NCBI GenBank assembly: GCA_947044405.1
Contig: CAMRHE010000457.1
Coordinates: 1,346,957 to 1,410,956 of the forward strand
Length of the DNA stretch: 64,000 nt
Direction of reading: 5' to 3'
From: Leptodactylus fallax
Lineage: Eukaryota; Chordata; Amphibia; Anura; Leptodactylidae
Made by a program: the position numbers and the translations under genes. A model generated the notes under the pieces. The model ran no database searches, was not told where the DNA came from, and saw nothing but the letters and a program-made list of their open reading frames with translations. This document shows, piece after piece, positions 12,601 through 24,055 of the stretch (the stretch's first letter is position 1; the number at the start of each line of letters is the position of its first letter).

Positions 12601-15600
12601 ACGGGACCATGACACATGTCAAGATAGGCAACTATACTAATACAGCGCCCCCTCATCAGACTCTGACCATGAACTTAAGTCAGATCATGTGGAATCTAGG
12701 AAGTAAACAGGTGGGAGGAAATAGAAATATATATGATGATAATTACAACATTTGGTTTTGAATAATTTTGGTTTTGGATCACAATTAGCAGTGGCCACCC
12801 TTACTGGTAAAGGAAAAGTATGGCTTTCCCAGCATGCTTTACTCTTCTGCTGTTCAGCTTCCAAACCTATCATGAAGTGCTAAGGCACAGGATATAACAA
12901 TGACATATGGATAGGATAGGAAGTTGTGGACCCGCTGTCCTGTTTTGGACTGGACCACCTCTTATGGTGTTGTCCAAGCAGTCTACTGGGTATTCATACT
13001 TTAACCCCTGTACAAGGATCTGTACATTGCTGTGGGGAGACTGACAGGTCGCTACTTCCTAAAATGGTCTTGGTAGTGGTAGCAGCTGGCCCAGTGGGCC
13101 AAGAAACTTCAATGCCAAGCACCAAGATAATTTCCAGGCTCAGGCTGTTGGTCAGGACAGACGGCTATAGTTTAGAAGTCAGGTACAAGCAAGTGGTCAG
13201 GACAGGCGGACAAGGTTCAGAGGTCAGATACAAGCCAATGATAAGAAATGTGTATCAAGCAAAACAGGAACAGTACACAGGACATAGGCAGGAACAAGTC
13301 AATGGTCAATACACTAACAGGTCAAATAAACCTTATTGATCAGGAGCCAGGATAAGGGCTAAGCAGACTTATATAGGGTATGGAATTGCCTGAAACAGAA
13401 TTATTGCTGTGCATGACACGTGAATAGCCCCATTGGGAGTCATATAAAAGTCATTACAAAAACATTGTCCAGTACATGAAGCTTTAAAGTCATAAAACAA
13501 AATGTTTGATGTTTCTAGGTGCCATCCTCAAGCTGTAGTGAGAGCTGCACCATTGGGTTCAGGAAGGCCGTTCTGCAAGGAAAACCACCATGTTGCTATG
13601 CCTGTGTCCCGTGTCTACAAGGAGAGATCTCAAATCACACAGGTGATATTCCAAAAAATAGAATTTCTCCCTGAACTCAAACTCTCTTAAAGAAATTTTC
13701 CCACGAATATAACCATATTTAAATGTATAGACAATTAAAAATTACATATTTTTGCAAATATAAATGCTTAACAATTTTTAAAATTTTGGACAAAATATTT
13801 GATCCAGAATCGAGTGATCTGTTATTCAATGAATAATGCTGTCGACCAGTAAAAGAAACATTTTTTTTTATCTCATCTCACCGTGAACAATTGATGAGAG
13901 CAGATAATAATAATAATACATTTTATTTATATAGCGCCAACATATTCCGCAGCACTGTACAATTTGTAGGGTTCAAGTACAGACAAAAAAGATACATTAC
14001 AAAGAAATAGTCATTTCACACACTGGGACTGAGGGCCCTGCTCGCAAGAGCTTACAATCTATGAGGTAGAGGGGGTGACACAAGAGGTAGTAGGGGCAGC
14101 ATAAGAGGTAGCATTGCTTATACAATGGTCAGACAATTGTGTAATAGAGGTTACTGTCATTACACATATATAAGCTGTATGAGCCGTCACCAGTCGTGTC
14201 CTTTAACATGCAGATGGTGCCTGGACATATAAAGTTAGTCTGATACGGCATCATATCCTGTGAGGTAATGTTGAAGCATAAACAGAGGAGGGTACGTTTT
14301 AGGGATTCTAACTACGGAAGGGTTTACATTAGGAGTTGTTATAGGCCTGTCTGATAAGATATGTCTTTAGTTTACGCTTGAAGCTGTGGAAATCGGTGGC
14401 TAATCTGGTAGTCTGGGATAGAGCATTCCAGAGAAGTGGTGCAACTCGGGAGAAGTCTTGTATACGAGCGTGGGAGGTTCTGATAATAGAGGATGTTAGT
14501 CTTAGGTCATTGAGTGAACGGAGCGCACGGGTTGGGCGATAGACAGAGATGAGGGAGGAAATGTAGGGAGGTGCAGCATTATGGAGAGCCTTGTGGATGA
14601 GGGGGATAAGTTTATATTGTATTCTGTATTGAATAGACAGCCAATGTAGTGACCGGCACAGACCGGAGGCATTGCTGTAGCGTCTAGACTGATAGATGAG
14701 CCTGGCCTCCGCATTCAGAATAGATTGTTGAGGGGAGAGTTTAGTAAGGGGAAGACCGATTAGTAAGGAGTTACAGTAGTCAAGGCGAGAGTGAATCAGG
14801 GCAACAATAAGTGTCTTTAGTGTATTTGTGGTAAGGAAAGGGCGGATTCTGGAGATGTTTTTGAGGTGGAGATGACATGAGTGTGTGAGTTATTGGATAT
14901 GGGGGGGTGAAGGAAAGGTCTGAGTCAAACATAACCCCGTGGCAGCGGGCATACTGCCTAGGAGTTATGGTAAGGTCGGAGACTGCAATGGAGTTATCAG
15001 GGACAGATCTATTAGATGGTGGAAACAGCAGTAGTTCAGTCTTTGAGAGATTCAGTATCAGATAGAGGGAAGACATGATATTTGAGACAGCAGAGAGACA
15101 GTCACTGGTGTTCTGTATTAGTGCAGCGGTGATGTCATGGGATGACGTATATAATTGGGTGTCATAAGCATAAAGATGGTACCGGAAGCCAAATCTAGTG
15201 ATGGTTTGTCCAATGGGTGCTGTGTAGAGGGAAAAGAGCAGGGGACCTCAGACCGAGCCCTGAGAAACCCCAACGGCAAGGGGAAGAGGGGAAGAAACAG
15301 AGCCCGCAAATGATACACAGAAAGTGCGGTCAGAGAGATAAGAGGAGAACCAGGAGAGGAGAGAGCGGTGTCTGTGATGCCGACAGAGTGGAGCATAGTG
15401 AGAAGGAGTTGATGGTCAACAGTGTCAAATGCTACTGAGAGATCCAGAAGAATAAGAAGAGAGAAGTCACCTTTGGATTTAGCCATCAGGAGATCATTGG
15501 AGACTTTTGTGAGGGCCGTTTCAGTAGAGTGCAGAGTGCGGAAGCCAGATTGTAAGGGATCAAGAAGAGAGTTAGCGGAAAGATAGCGGAACGAGAATAG

Positions 15601-16298
15601 ACCAAGCATTCCAAGATCTTGGAGATAAAAGGAAGGTTAGAGACAGGTCGATAGTTAGCAGCATAGGTCGGGTCAAGGGAGGATTTCTTCAGTAGTGGGG
15701 TTATGACAGCATGTTTGAAAGAGGATGGGAAAATTCCAGATAAAAAAAAAATCTATACATGGGGTCTCCTTACATGTAAAAAAAAAAAAAACAAAACAAA
15801 AACCCACTTTGTACTTTTACATGAAGGTTTTCAAAACAACGAAAGACCATGTATTCACATGTCCGATTTTTTTTATCAGATCATGAATATGGCCCATCAA
15901 AAATAGGACATGTCCTATTTCTGTCCATTTTTTAAGGATCACTCATAGATTCATTTCTATAAGGAATCCATGACAATGGGCCATCATTAGTTTTTAACAG
16001 CCGATTTGCATCTCACTGATGTGAATAAGCACTTACTTCCTATCCCCTTGGAAAAAAACAAAATGGCATAGGCAAGTGCAGAAGTGTATCATTACATACA
16101 GAGAACTGAAATATCTCTCTGCCTGTTAAATCCCCCCCCCCCTCTGCTACGTCCTATCTGTCTGTCTGCTATTAATGTAATGCCTCTCACCTTGGAACAT
16201 TCCTGTACATGTTGTATTTGTATTTGTATCTGCTTATCTTATCTTATCTTTGCTGCTGTAACACACTGAATTTCCCCACTGTGGGACTATTAAAGGAC

Positions 16299-16332
<34 letters not shown>

Positions 16333-19300
16333 GCAATTCTGCCTATGACAACATTTGGCACATACACACGTGGACAAAATTGTTGGTACTCCTCGTTTAA
16401 TGAAAGAAAAACCCACAATGGTCGCAGAAATAACTTGAATCTGACAAAAGTAATTTGCCAAACTACATGTTTACAAGCCACAAAGCTTCTGGGAGAGTGT
16501 CTTATGGACAGATGAGACAAAAATCAAAATTTTTGGCAAGGCACATAAGCTCTATGTTCACAGACGGAAAAATGAAGCATATCTTGAAAAGAACACTGTC
16601 CCTACTGTGAGACATGGAGGAGGCTCTGCATCTGGCACAGGGTGTCTTGAATCTGTGCAGGGTACAATGAAATCTTAAGATTATCAAGGGATTCGAGAGA
16701 ATTGTGCTGCCCAGTGTCAGAAAGCTTGGTCTCAGTCGCAGGTCATGGGTCTTGCAACAGGATAATGACCCAAAGCACACAGCTAAAAACACACCCAAGA
16801 ATGGCTAAGAGGAAAACATTGGACTATTCTGAAGTGGCCTTCTATGAGCCATGACCTAAATCCTATTGAGCATCTTTGGAAGGAGCTGAAACATGCCGTC
16901 TGGAAAAGGCAGCCTTCACACCCGAGACAACTGGAGCAGTTTGCTCATGAGGAGTGGCCAAAATCCCTGCTGAGAGGTGCAGAAGTCTCATTGACAGTTA
17001 CAGGAATCATTTGATTGCAGGGATTGCCTCAAAAGTTTGTGCAACAAAATATTAAGTTAAGGGAACCATCATTTCTGTCCAGGCCTGTTTCATGAGTTTT
17101 CTTTTTTTTTATTTTGTTGAAGCCTGGTTGAAAAGCAATGTCTGACTGTCATTTGTTCATTTTCATAGAATTTTTATATATCATTACTTTTGTCAGATTC
17201 AAGTTATTTCTGTGACCATTGTGGGTTTTTCTTTCATTAAACGAGGGAGGGATACCAACAATTTTGTCCACGTGTCTAACCATTAGGGAATTTTTTAATT
17301 TGTCCCTGATCACAGGATAACTGTGATTGATGTCATGTATATGGTAAATACAGCATTCTAAGGTCCCATTCAAATGTTGGAAATTGAAGAAATGGACATC
17401 CACCTTGTATTTCTCTTTATTCCCCAACTTCCCGACTGCCCGTAGCTAAATGCCGAAACAGAACATTGGCATTCAGTCATGGCTTTCCACACTGTGGAGT
17501 CTCAGGCTACAGACTTTGTGGCTGAATCAGCTGTGAAATTCAGGGCAAAATCAAGCTTATTTTTTTCAATGTGTTACTCTAATCTTTGTCTCCCATTGGA
17601 TACAATGGGTGGAAGAAGCGGGATGGAATCTGCCACTGAGTTTGTGACGAAATCCACTGCAAAGATAACAGCAAACTCCACCATGTAAACATGGCCTAAG
17701 TCTACAATCACACAACTGTGGTGAAAAATGGCTGTGAAAAACGTCAAAAATACAGCATGACCTATATTGACAACGGACTATCAAAATATCAGTCATTTGA
17801 ATAGCTCCCATTCACAGACATTGTAAGCAATGTAGCCATGTGACAGCTATTAAAGCCGTTTACAATGTTTGTGTGAATGTAGGGTCAGGATATGTTCACA
17901 CAGAGTTTTTTACAGGTTGAAAAAATCTGCTTCAGGAATTAGGAAATGTTTTTGGACACGTTTTTTACATGATGCAGTTTTTGATGCGATTTTTTGCTCC
18001 AGCACATTGTATGGACCTGGAAATTTCACTTGAAAAAAACGCTTGCCTTTTTGATGTGGTTTTTGCAGAAACCACTGCATCAAAAAAAAAAATCGTATTT
18101 TTTCCATCTCCATTGATTTCATAGTGGAATCCACCTGCCGCTAAGGCCCCATGTTGCGGAAACACATTGCGTTTTGTTGCAGTTTTTTCTAGGTTTTTTT
18201 TGTTTTTTTTTAGCCAAAGTCAGGAGTGGCTTTTTATATAAAAAATTTTTTTTAGATAATTTAAAAAGACTTAAAAAAATTAAAAAAAATATTAGGAGAA
18301 AAGGTTTATCCTACAGTTATTATAAAAAATGTTTAGGGGTTACTGTTGATTATTATAGAATTTAAAAGAAAAACTAAAAAATCAAAAAATAAACTTAGCA
18401 ATATTAGTTTATCCTAAAGTTACTTCCAGATATTTATTTTATGTGTTGCAATGATTAGACCTCATTCACACGTCTACTTTTAATGGGCGTTTCATGTTTG
18501 GTGCAGAAGTTCGCAGCTATCCCTGGGCCATTGGATAACCCAAAAATAGTATTGCGATAGTATTACAGTCTATTGCACAGGTGATCTGAAGATCATAAGT
18601 TCTAGACCCCGGGGGGGTAAAAAAAAAGTTTTTAAAAATTAAAGTTTAAGTCCCCCCTTTCCCTAGATCAAATATAAATAAAACAAATAAAAGTAAACAA
18701 AAACATGTTAAGCAACCCTAAGTCTGAAAATGCCCAAAATATTAAAATATAAAAACATTTGTCCCATACGGTAAATGCTGTAGCAGGAAAAAAAAATTTA
18801 AATGACAGATTTTCCTCCCTAAAAATATGGAATAAAAAGTGACCAAAACATCATAGTGACAAAAACATTCCCCAACATGGTATCAATAAAAATGACATAT
18901 TGTCCCACAAAAAAAGACACTTTACATAGCTCCGTACACTGAAATGTAAAAAAGGTGTCCGAAAATGGTGATTCAAAGAATTTTTTTTTCTTCAAAATTT
19001 AGAATTTTTGTAAAGTCATCAAATAACACAAAAAAATATATAAATTTGGTATCACCGTAATCGTACTGACCTAGAGAATAGAGCTAACATAGCATTTTTA
19101 CCACAGAGTGGAAGTCATAAAAACAAAACCCGTAAGAAAATAACAGTACTGCATTTTTTCTCAATTCCACCACATTATGAAATTTTTTTTCCACTTCCCA
19201 ATACATTGTACAGAATAATAAATGGCACAAATTTAAAGTACAACTTGTTATGCAAAAATCAAGCCCTTATATGACAAAGTAAAAAGTCAAATGAGAATGT

Positions 19301-20733
19301 TATAGCTTTTGGAATGCAGGGAGTAAAAAACAAAAACACAAAAATGAAAAATGTCTGCTTCACGTAAGAGTTAAGGGATGAAGTTTTCAAGATGCAGTCA
19401 AATCTGAGGGGTTTCTATTATGACAACTGTCATCTTTTTAAAACATGTGTTGTATATATATATATATTTTCCTCATTTTTGCATTTTTTATTAAATATAC
19501 ACAAATTATATCAGTCCATACCACACTCACCAGCCAGATTTCGCTCCACCATTGTCCTTTGTTCCTTTGTATATTACAAAATTAACATTCTAATATCAAC
19601 CATGATGACATCTATATCCTGTGGTGTCACTTCTGTGGTACCCCCATATACATACTCTTATTTTCTAACCTAGCCACATACCTCACTATATTACTTCTAA
19701 ATATCTCAAAAACTTTGGTTTTTTTAACTGTTTTGCTGTTCAATGTGATGTTTCATGGTCTACATACCACAGTATAAAAATAAAACACATTTATTTTCTT
19801 CTGTCTATAGATTCCTTGATCTGCTTCAGATGTCCATGGGACCAATGGCCAAATCTTGAAAAATCGATGTGTCTCCCAAAACCCATTGAGTTCCTGTCTT
19901 ATGAAGATATATTAGGAGCCTCCTTAGCTGCGACCAGCATAATGTCCTCAATTGTACCAGTTCTGATCTGGGTTCTTTTCTTCCACCATAAATATACACC
20001 ACTTGTGAAAGCCAGCAATTACTCCCTAAGTTGTCTTCTACTGATGTCCCTCAGTCTTTGCTTCTTCTGCTCTTTAGGATTTATTGGGTACCCTGATCGT
20101 GGTAAATGTCTTCTACGTCAGGTGTCTTTCGGTCTAGTCTTCACTCTCTGTGTTGCATGTATTTTGGCCAAGACTGTCATGGTGGTTTTTGCTTTCATGG
20201 CCACTCAACCAGGAAGCAATCTAAGAAAATGGACAACCCTAAGAGTCTCTTACTCAATTATTTTTATTTGTCTCCTTCTACAATTAATATTGTGCATCAC
20301 TTGGATGTCACTGGCTCCTCCATCACCACAATACAACACAGAAGATAAACCAGATCTCATCATTGTTGACTGTAATGATAGGTCACACATGGCCTTCTGG
20401 GTCATGCTTGGTTATCTCTTTCTTCTGGCCACCATTAGTTTCATAGTGGCCTTCTTGGCCAGAAAACTTCCAGACAGTTTTAATGAAGCCCAGTTTATCA
20501 CATTTAGTATGTTGGCCTTTCTAAGTGTTTGGATATCTTTTATCCCATCCTCTCTTAGTGCCCGGGGCAAATATACAGTTGCCATGGAGGTATTTGCCAT
20601 CCTGGGATCTAGTTGGGCATTACTGATCTGTATGTTTTTTCCTAAATGTTTCATTTTACTCTTCAGACCTGAAATGAATTCTAAGGAATATCTCATGGTG
20701 AGAAATAAGAATAAAGGTGCAATAAGTGGATAA
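3670..20733 (+). CDS. V2R gene 1: vomeronasal type-2 receptor, intact, 6 coding exons
   Basis: Family C GPCR of the vomeronasal/olfactory type, expected at the plasma membrane of chemosensory neurons binding amino acids, peptides or similar water-borne cues. Coding exons: 3670-3890 (the exon itself starts at 3644 after an AG), 7205-7496, 10099-10926, 12483-12710, 13519-13642, 19811-20733. All junctions are GT/AG and phases are consistent, giving 871 residues, usual for the family. Order: signal peptide (about 1-20), Venus-flytrap ligand-binding domain (exons 1-4, to about 523), cysteine-rich NCD3G linker (exon 5), seven helices in one exon. Family signatures: [63 protein letters not shown]. 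The start is the second Met of the paralogues, because the first ATG reads TTG here, so the protein is six residues shorter. Polyadenylation signal AATAAA at 20947. Confidence 0.9.
4350..5525. repeat. Minisatellite of about 31 bp, about 38 copies, grown from a LINE 3' end
   Basis: The unit is ATTATTATATTAATTCCATG followed by GTGCTCTGTAC (31 bp; a 29-bp variant lacks CT). The left edge (ACACCATTAATTCTATGG) and right edge (ACATTTGAGGGTTTACATAC, running on to about 5600) match the LINE 3' end at 7833-7960, which carries only two such units. Long open frames through the array (repeats of [12 protein letters not shown]) are artefacts of the repeat. Confidence 0.9.
5600..6180. other. Intron 1 sequence of V2R gene 1
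   Basis: Around 5755-5830 the sequence matches the gene 2 intron near 31805-31870. Bases 5860-6175 are not matched in the paralogues and end in AATAAAGCATTGAAAAAA, which resembles the tail of a retroposed transcript, but I see no coding content. Confidence 0.4.
6184..6617. mobile_element. Palindromic MITE
   Basis: The terminal inverted repeats are GGTATGTTCACACAGAG and, at the other end, CTCCGTGTGAACATACC. The interior is rich in AAAAA/TTTTT with GCGTTTTT-type palindromes. There is no coding capacity. A related 5' half is found at 17888. The superfamily is not determined. Confidence 0.65.
6663..6951. mobile_element. MITE with ACTCCGACTCC-type inverted repeats
   Basis: The element starts CAGGGTTGTGGAGTTGG and ends CTGACTCCACGGCCCTG, so the ends are inverted copies. 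The subterminal ACTCTGACTCC motif is repeated. It is non-autonomous, with an AT-rich centre, and lies in gene 1 intron 1 just before exon 2. Confidence 0.6.
7811..9200 (-). mobile_element. 5'-truncated L2-like LINE, reverse transcriptase remnant
   Basis: On the minus strand the translation contains reverse-transcriptase palm and thumb phrases of the L2/CR1 group: [13 protein letters not shown], the catalytic box [13 protein letters not shown] (about 8880-8910) and [12 protein letters not shown] near 8500. The frame is broken by indels, so it is not functional. The 3' end (TATACAGCACCATTAATTCC, at the low-coordinate side) carries two copies of the unit that expanded at 4350-5525. It lies in gene 1 intron 2, antisense to the receptor. 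Confidence 0.75.
9301..10050. other. Intron 2 remainder with a tRNA-like segment
   Basis: Bases 9375-9457 read on the minus strand show a D-arm-like stem (GGTC-TAATGGTT-GACC) and a B-box-like GATTTCGAGCTCC, suggesting a tRNA-derived SINE or tRNA relic. I could not fold a convincing acceptor stem. The remainder is non-coding. Confidence 0.3.
10099..10926 (+). CDS. V2R gene 1 exon 3 (ligand-binding domain core)
   Basis: This exon of 276 codons, phase 0 at both ends, encodes residues 172-447. It opens with [14 protein letters not shown], the segment of the flytrap domain that in family C receptors contributes to the amino-acid pocket, and ends at NFKPWQ. It is four codons longer than the same exon in genes 2 and 3; the extra residues lie between KIHP and YWEKVF. 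Confidence 0.9.
10927..12482. other. Intron 3 of V2R gene 1 with an unmatched insert
   Basis: Roughly 11600-12370 has no counterpart in intron 3 of genes 2 and 3 and is dominated by T-rich runs. It is probably an old insertion of unknown type. No coding exon is seen. Confidence 0.4.
12900..13480. repeat. Unclassified insert in intron 4 of gene 1
   Basis: Intron 4 is 808 bp here but 441 and 446 bp in genes 2 and 3, and the excess maps to this stretch. It contains two imperfect copies of a roughly 46-bp GGTCAGGACAG...GTCAGGTACAAGC unit (13150-13250). The ends are not clear, so the family cannot be assigned. The 137-codon open frame inside has no domain. Confidence 0.4.
13905..15742 (-). mobile_element. 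5'-truncated L2-like LINE with a dead catalytic box
   Basis: Minus-strand translation shows the finger/palm phrases [30 protein letters not shown] and motif [18 protein letters not shown] in the order expected for L2-type reverse transcriptase. The YADD box reads YAYD (15161-15172), which removes one catalytic aspartate. Frameshifts separate the segments. The 3' end is TTTATTTATATAGCGCCAAC, next to an ATA-repeat tail. It lies in gene 1 intron 5, antisense to the receptor. Confidence 0.8.
16100..16335 (+). mobile_element. LINE 3'-end fragment with (ATT)n tail
   Basis: The sequence GCTGTAACACACTGAATTTC followed by CCCACTGTGGGACTATTAAAG resembles the 3' end of Maui/L2-type LINEs. It is followed by a run of ten ATT units (16302-16332). 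Only the untranslated tail is present. Confidence 0.5.
16365..17276 (+). mobile_element. Internally deleted Tc1-like transposon
   Basis: Both ends carry the inverted repeat ACACGTGGACAAAATTGTTG, flanked by TA at 16363 and 17277, as Tc1/mariner insertion requires. The 912-bp interior retains transposase scraps on the + strand: a first-aspartate region [13 protein letters not shown] near 16500 and a region like [17 protein letters not shown] near 16855, with stops and frameshifts between. It is non-autonomous. Confidence 0.8.
17888..18230. repeat. Fused partial MITE copies
   Basis: Bases 17888-18140 match the left half of the MITE at 6184 (GGATATGTTCACACAGAG, CTGCTTCAGGAATTAGG). They run directly into TAAGGCCCCATGTTGCGG at 18142, the terminal motif of the family at 936. 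There is no coding capacity. Confidence 0.5.
18450..19380. repeat. AT-rich dispersed repeat (older copy)
   Basis: It contains AAATTTGGTATCACCGTAAT, CGTACTGACC..GAGAATA and CATAAAAACAAAACCCGTAAG, phrases that recur near 33610-33720 and 49320-49420. From memory, repeats of this wording are common in anuran genomes. No open frame of note; the ends are not defined. Confidence 0.5.
19811..20733 (+). CDS. V2R gene 1 exon 6 (seven-helix domain)
   Basis: A single exon encodes the end of the cysteine-rich linker ([11 protein letters not shown]) and all seven helices, for example [18 protein letters not shown] (TM2), [16 protein letters not shown] (TM3), [17 protein letters not shown] (TM4) and [18 protein letters not shown] (TM6). 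It ends [18 protein letters not shown] plus a short basic tail. Together with one base from exon 5 it makes 308 codons including the stop. Confidence 0.93.
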
Positions 20734-21751
20734 TACACAGAACAAATCTTCACGAATGTAGTATATTGTCTATTGTGCTTAGAGGAGCTAAATCTTAATG
20801 TTCTGAAACTGTCTAAGAAAGCCAGTGGGGCAAATTTTCCAGAATAGACATGGTACTTTGTTTCTGAGGGTCCCTATACTTCAATTGGTAGATAAAAAGA
20901 AGTAGAACCAAAAAAAAAAAAGTATCAGAAGATACAATATGGTACAAATAAAATAAAAATATAAATACAGTTAAAAATCTCAAGAGATATAGAGAGGGTT
21001 AGTTGACATCAGCCTAGGAGACAAAAACAGCAACCATAAATTATTATGGGAAAAAAATATAAATATTTGGGACCACATCAAATGACAATGTAATAACCAA
21101 CAAAGTTACTACTAAATATAACATAGCCAAATATCAGGAGCAACTATTTCTAATATAGTGAAACCTTCTTCAGCTAACCACCCAATTTTTTACAGAACAA
21201 TGGTCATTTATATGGTTGATCCTCTCAAAAAAAAATACAGAATGCAAGTCAACAAGCATGAATACCCCCCTATTCTAAAGGGTTAAAAAAAAAAAAACAT
21301 TTTAAATACAATGGGGGATCAAAATTTTAAAATAGGGTGTTTCTAACATAGTAATCTCTCAAAGCCAATTCAGAACTGAATTTGATGGTAAAAAAAAAAA
21401 AAAAGGTTGTAGAAATTTTCTTAAAAATGTGAAAAGTTGCTGCTAAATGTAACAGTCTTCTAATGTCCTAGAAAAATAAAAATGTTTAAAAAATGATGCA
21501 ATGATAATGTGACATATGACAAATGTTAAATATTAACTAATTTGTGTGATCTAACTGTTTTTCCTAAAGGCAGAAAAAATAAAATTTTGAAAATATTTTA
21601 ACATTTCTGTAAATTTTGGATTTTTTGAATACATGAGCTTTAAACATAAAATAGAACAAATGTTTTTTCTTAAGTTATTAAGTGCAATGTTCTAGAAGAC
21701 AAAGTCTCAGAATCACTTGGTAAATACAAGTTTCCCAAAGTTATTTCTATG
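20734..21751. other. 3' flank of V2R gene 1
   Basis: Non-coding, A-rich. It matches the 3' flank of gene 2 (41430-42230), so it belongs to the duplicated unit. Polyadenylation signal candidates are AATAAA at 20947-20952 and nearby. Nothing else is recognisable. Confidence 0.6.
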
Positions 21752-22237
21752 TAAAGGGGCGTTCACGCTACCCGTTGGTGACCGTCAGTAATGTCCGCTG
21801 CTAGTGGCCATTACAAGATTTTAACAATGGACACTAGCAGAACCATCATAAATCCATTAAAAATCCAATTGATTTCGATGGGATTTTATCTGTTGTCCGT
21901 TAGTGGCTGTAAGTGTCCGTTTACATCAAATCCATCACATGTCCATTATTTTTCGCGGACACAAAAATCCGGGGTGCAGGACTTTTGTGTCCACGAAAAA
22001 TAACAGTTATTTTTTAACATTGATGTCTACCGTATGGGTAACAGACTTATAATGGACGGTAATTGACAGTCATCAGTGACTGTCCATTATTTTGTGTCTG
22101 AGGATACATGTGGAAATTTATTTTAAAATATTTATTTATGTAAAAAATTATGGTTTATGCAGAAAAAAAAGGTAAATAAAGTTATTTTATTAAAAATGAT
22201 CATGTTTTATTATCAAACAAACAAGAGAAGGAGAGTC

Positions 22238-22560
22238 AAAGGTGACTATAATGGTTTCTTTAAGATAGTGTTAATGGAGGCCTCAGTTAGTTAAAGTGTT
22301 GACATACACTTTGACCACTGAGGATCCCTCCCCTTAACACCATCTTAAAGAAACCATGTACAAAACACAAGCAAAGGCAAAGATGATTATAATGGTTTCT
22401 TTAAGAACGTGTTAAGGGAGGCCTCCTCAGCTGGATAAAGTCTTGACATACATTTTGACCACTGAGGATCCCTCCTCTAACACCATCTTTGAAGAAAACC
22501 ATGTACAAAACACAAGCAGACTTAAAGATGACTATAATGGTTTTATTAAAGGCTGTGGCA
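22238..22560. repeat. Tandem hairpin repeats inside the Harbinger element
   Basis: The unit of about 140-147 bp begins AAAGRTGAYTATAATGGTTT (about 22238, 22378 and a partial at 22525). Each full unit is an inverted repeat: ATGGTTTCTTTAAGA pairs with TCTTAAAGAAACCAT and GGAGGCCTCAG pairs with a CTGAGGATCCCTCC-type arm. Confidence 0.7.
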
Positions 22561-22627
22561 GTTGCAAAGATTAAAAATGGAGCAGTTTGCATGCTGAAGA
22601 ATAATCTCATTTTCAGTGCTCAGGACT

Positions 22628-23830
22628 TTAATCACTGAGACTTTTCAACACATTTGACTGTCCAAAAAAATAGAAAAAAAGTCCAATGAAAAATCTACAC
22701 TCTGCCATCCTGCCACTCCCCCCAACCTGCGTTGAAATGAAAAAATGCTGCAAAAAACTGTCCCTCATTTGGCTGACAGCTACTGTAGATCGTGGGGCAG
22801 ATGAGTAGAGACCATGTAACCCAGACTCCAGTTCCTGGGTGTCAACTGGCAGGGGTTCTCTTGTCAGCAGGAAGTTATGGAGGACCACACAGGCTTTCAC
22901 CACATCATCCACAGCTTTTGGGTTTAGCTGGATCGCAGTGTTGAAAATCCGCCATTTTGAAGTTCGGATCCCAAACACACACTCCACAAGTCACCAGGCT
23001 CTTGACAGTCTGTAGTTGTAGATTCTTTTCTTGTAGTTGAGTCCACGACTGGAGTATGGTTTAAGAAGGTTTCTCCGCATCTGGAAGGCCTCATCACCAA
23101 CAACCACAAATGGCATAGGACGTCCATCAGTTCCAGGAAATGTCTTTGTGCTTGCAATCCAAAATTTCCCGAATATAGTCTCTGTCCCATTGCCAATACC
23201 TTGAAGATTCCGGAGTCGTGGTTACAGCCATATGCCCCAATGTCCACAGCCACAAAACAATACTGGGCATCAGCAATGGCCATCAACACAATGGAAAAGT
23301 ATTTCTTGTAATTGAAGAACACTCTTTGAAGGCTTCTGGATATGGATGTGCTTTCTATCGACTGCTCCGACACAATTTGGAAAATGTGTCACCACCCAGA
23401 ACTTGTCTGCAATGTCCTTCCATTGTTTTGTTGTTGGATGTGGGATAAATTTGTCACGCAGCAAATCCCACAGGGAATGGCAAGTATCCCAGACTATGTA
23501 GGAGATTGTTGACTTGCCAAGATGGAACTGGAAGTGCCTGGAGGAGCAGCTCTCACCAGTTGCCAGATACCTTGAAGAAAAAAAAGAAAAGAAAAAGAAA
23601 TAGAAATGTGTATATACAGTATATAGTGGAGATACAGTGTTTAGTATACTCACTGAAGGGTCATTATGAAGTGCTCCTCTGGTGTAATATTTCTCCTCAA
23701 GTGGGTTTCCTGCCTCTAGAGTCTGGTTGACAGCTGTTGAAGAAGTTCATCAAAGGTGGAAACACTCACACGCAGGTAGTCATAGAACTTCTCCAGATGT
23801 TGGCGCAGTTCTCTAACAGGAATAGACTAC
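22628..23830 (-). pseudogene. HARBI1-like transposase pseudogene
   Basis: DDE nuclease of the Harbinger superfamily, which would cut and join the element ends together with a Myb-like partner. The first exon (about 23830 down to 23654) encodes LRQHLEKFYDYLRVSVSTF and FIMTLQ. It contains an in-frame TAG (within CTCTAGAGGCAGG) and ends at a GTGAGT donor. The second exon starts at 23570 after a pyrimidine-rich AG and continues YLATGESCSSRHFQFHLG, GAVDRKHIHI (first catalytic Asp) and VAVDIGAYGCNHDSGIF (second Asp). At least two further frame changes precede VFGIRTSKWRIF and VVKACVVLHNFLL, the usual C-terminal helices. The stop plus frameshifts make it non-functional. No Myb-like second gene was recognised. 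Confidence 0.82.
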
Positions 23831-24055
23831 CCTTGTCATGCCGATGGATGTAATGGGATGAAGCCACAAAGCGTTGCCTTCGCCATCATCTCTGCTGGGC
23901 AATTCTTTTCTACTTCATCCTCAGCCGGATCATCTCTAGGTCAAAAAGCAAAGATGGAGGAATCATTTTCAAAAATGAACTGGGGCACATAAACAATACT
24001 TTCCTCTCTGAAGTTGGCTCCAGACTGAAATGTCAGCTTTTCTTCCTGTCTTTTA

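Noticed and set aside
12926..13339. 137-codon open frame in gene 1 intron 4
   Set aside because: No recognisable domain, no splice or promoter signal, lies in a repeat-like insert absent from the paralogues.
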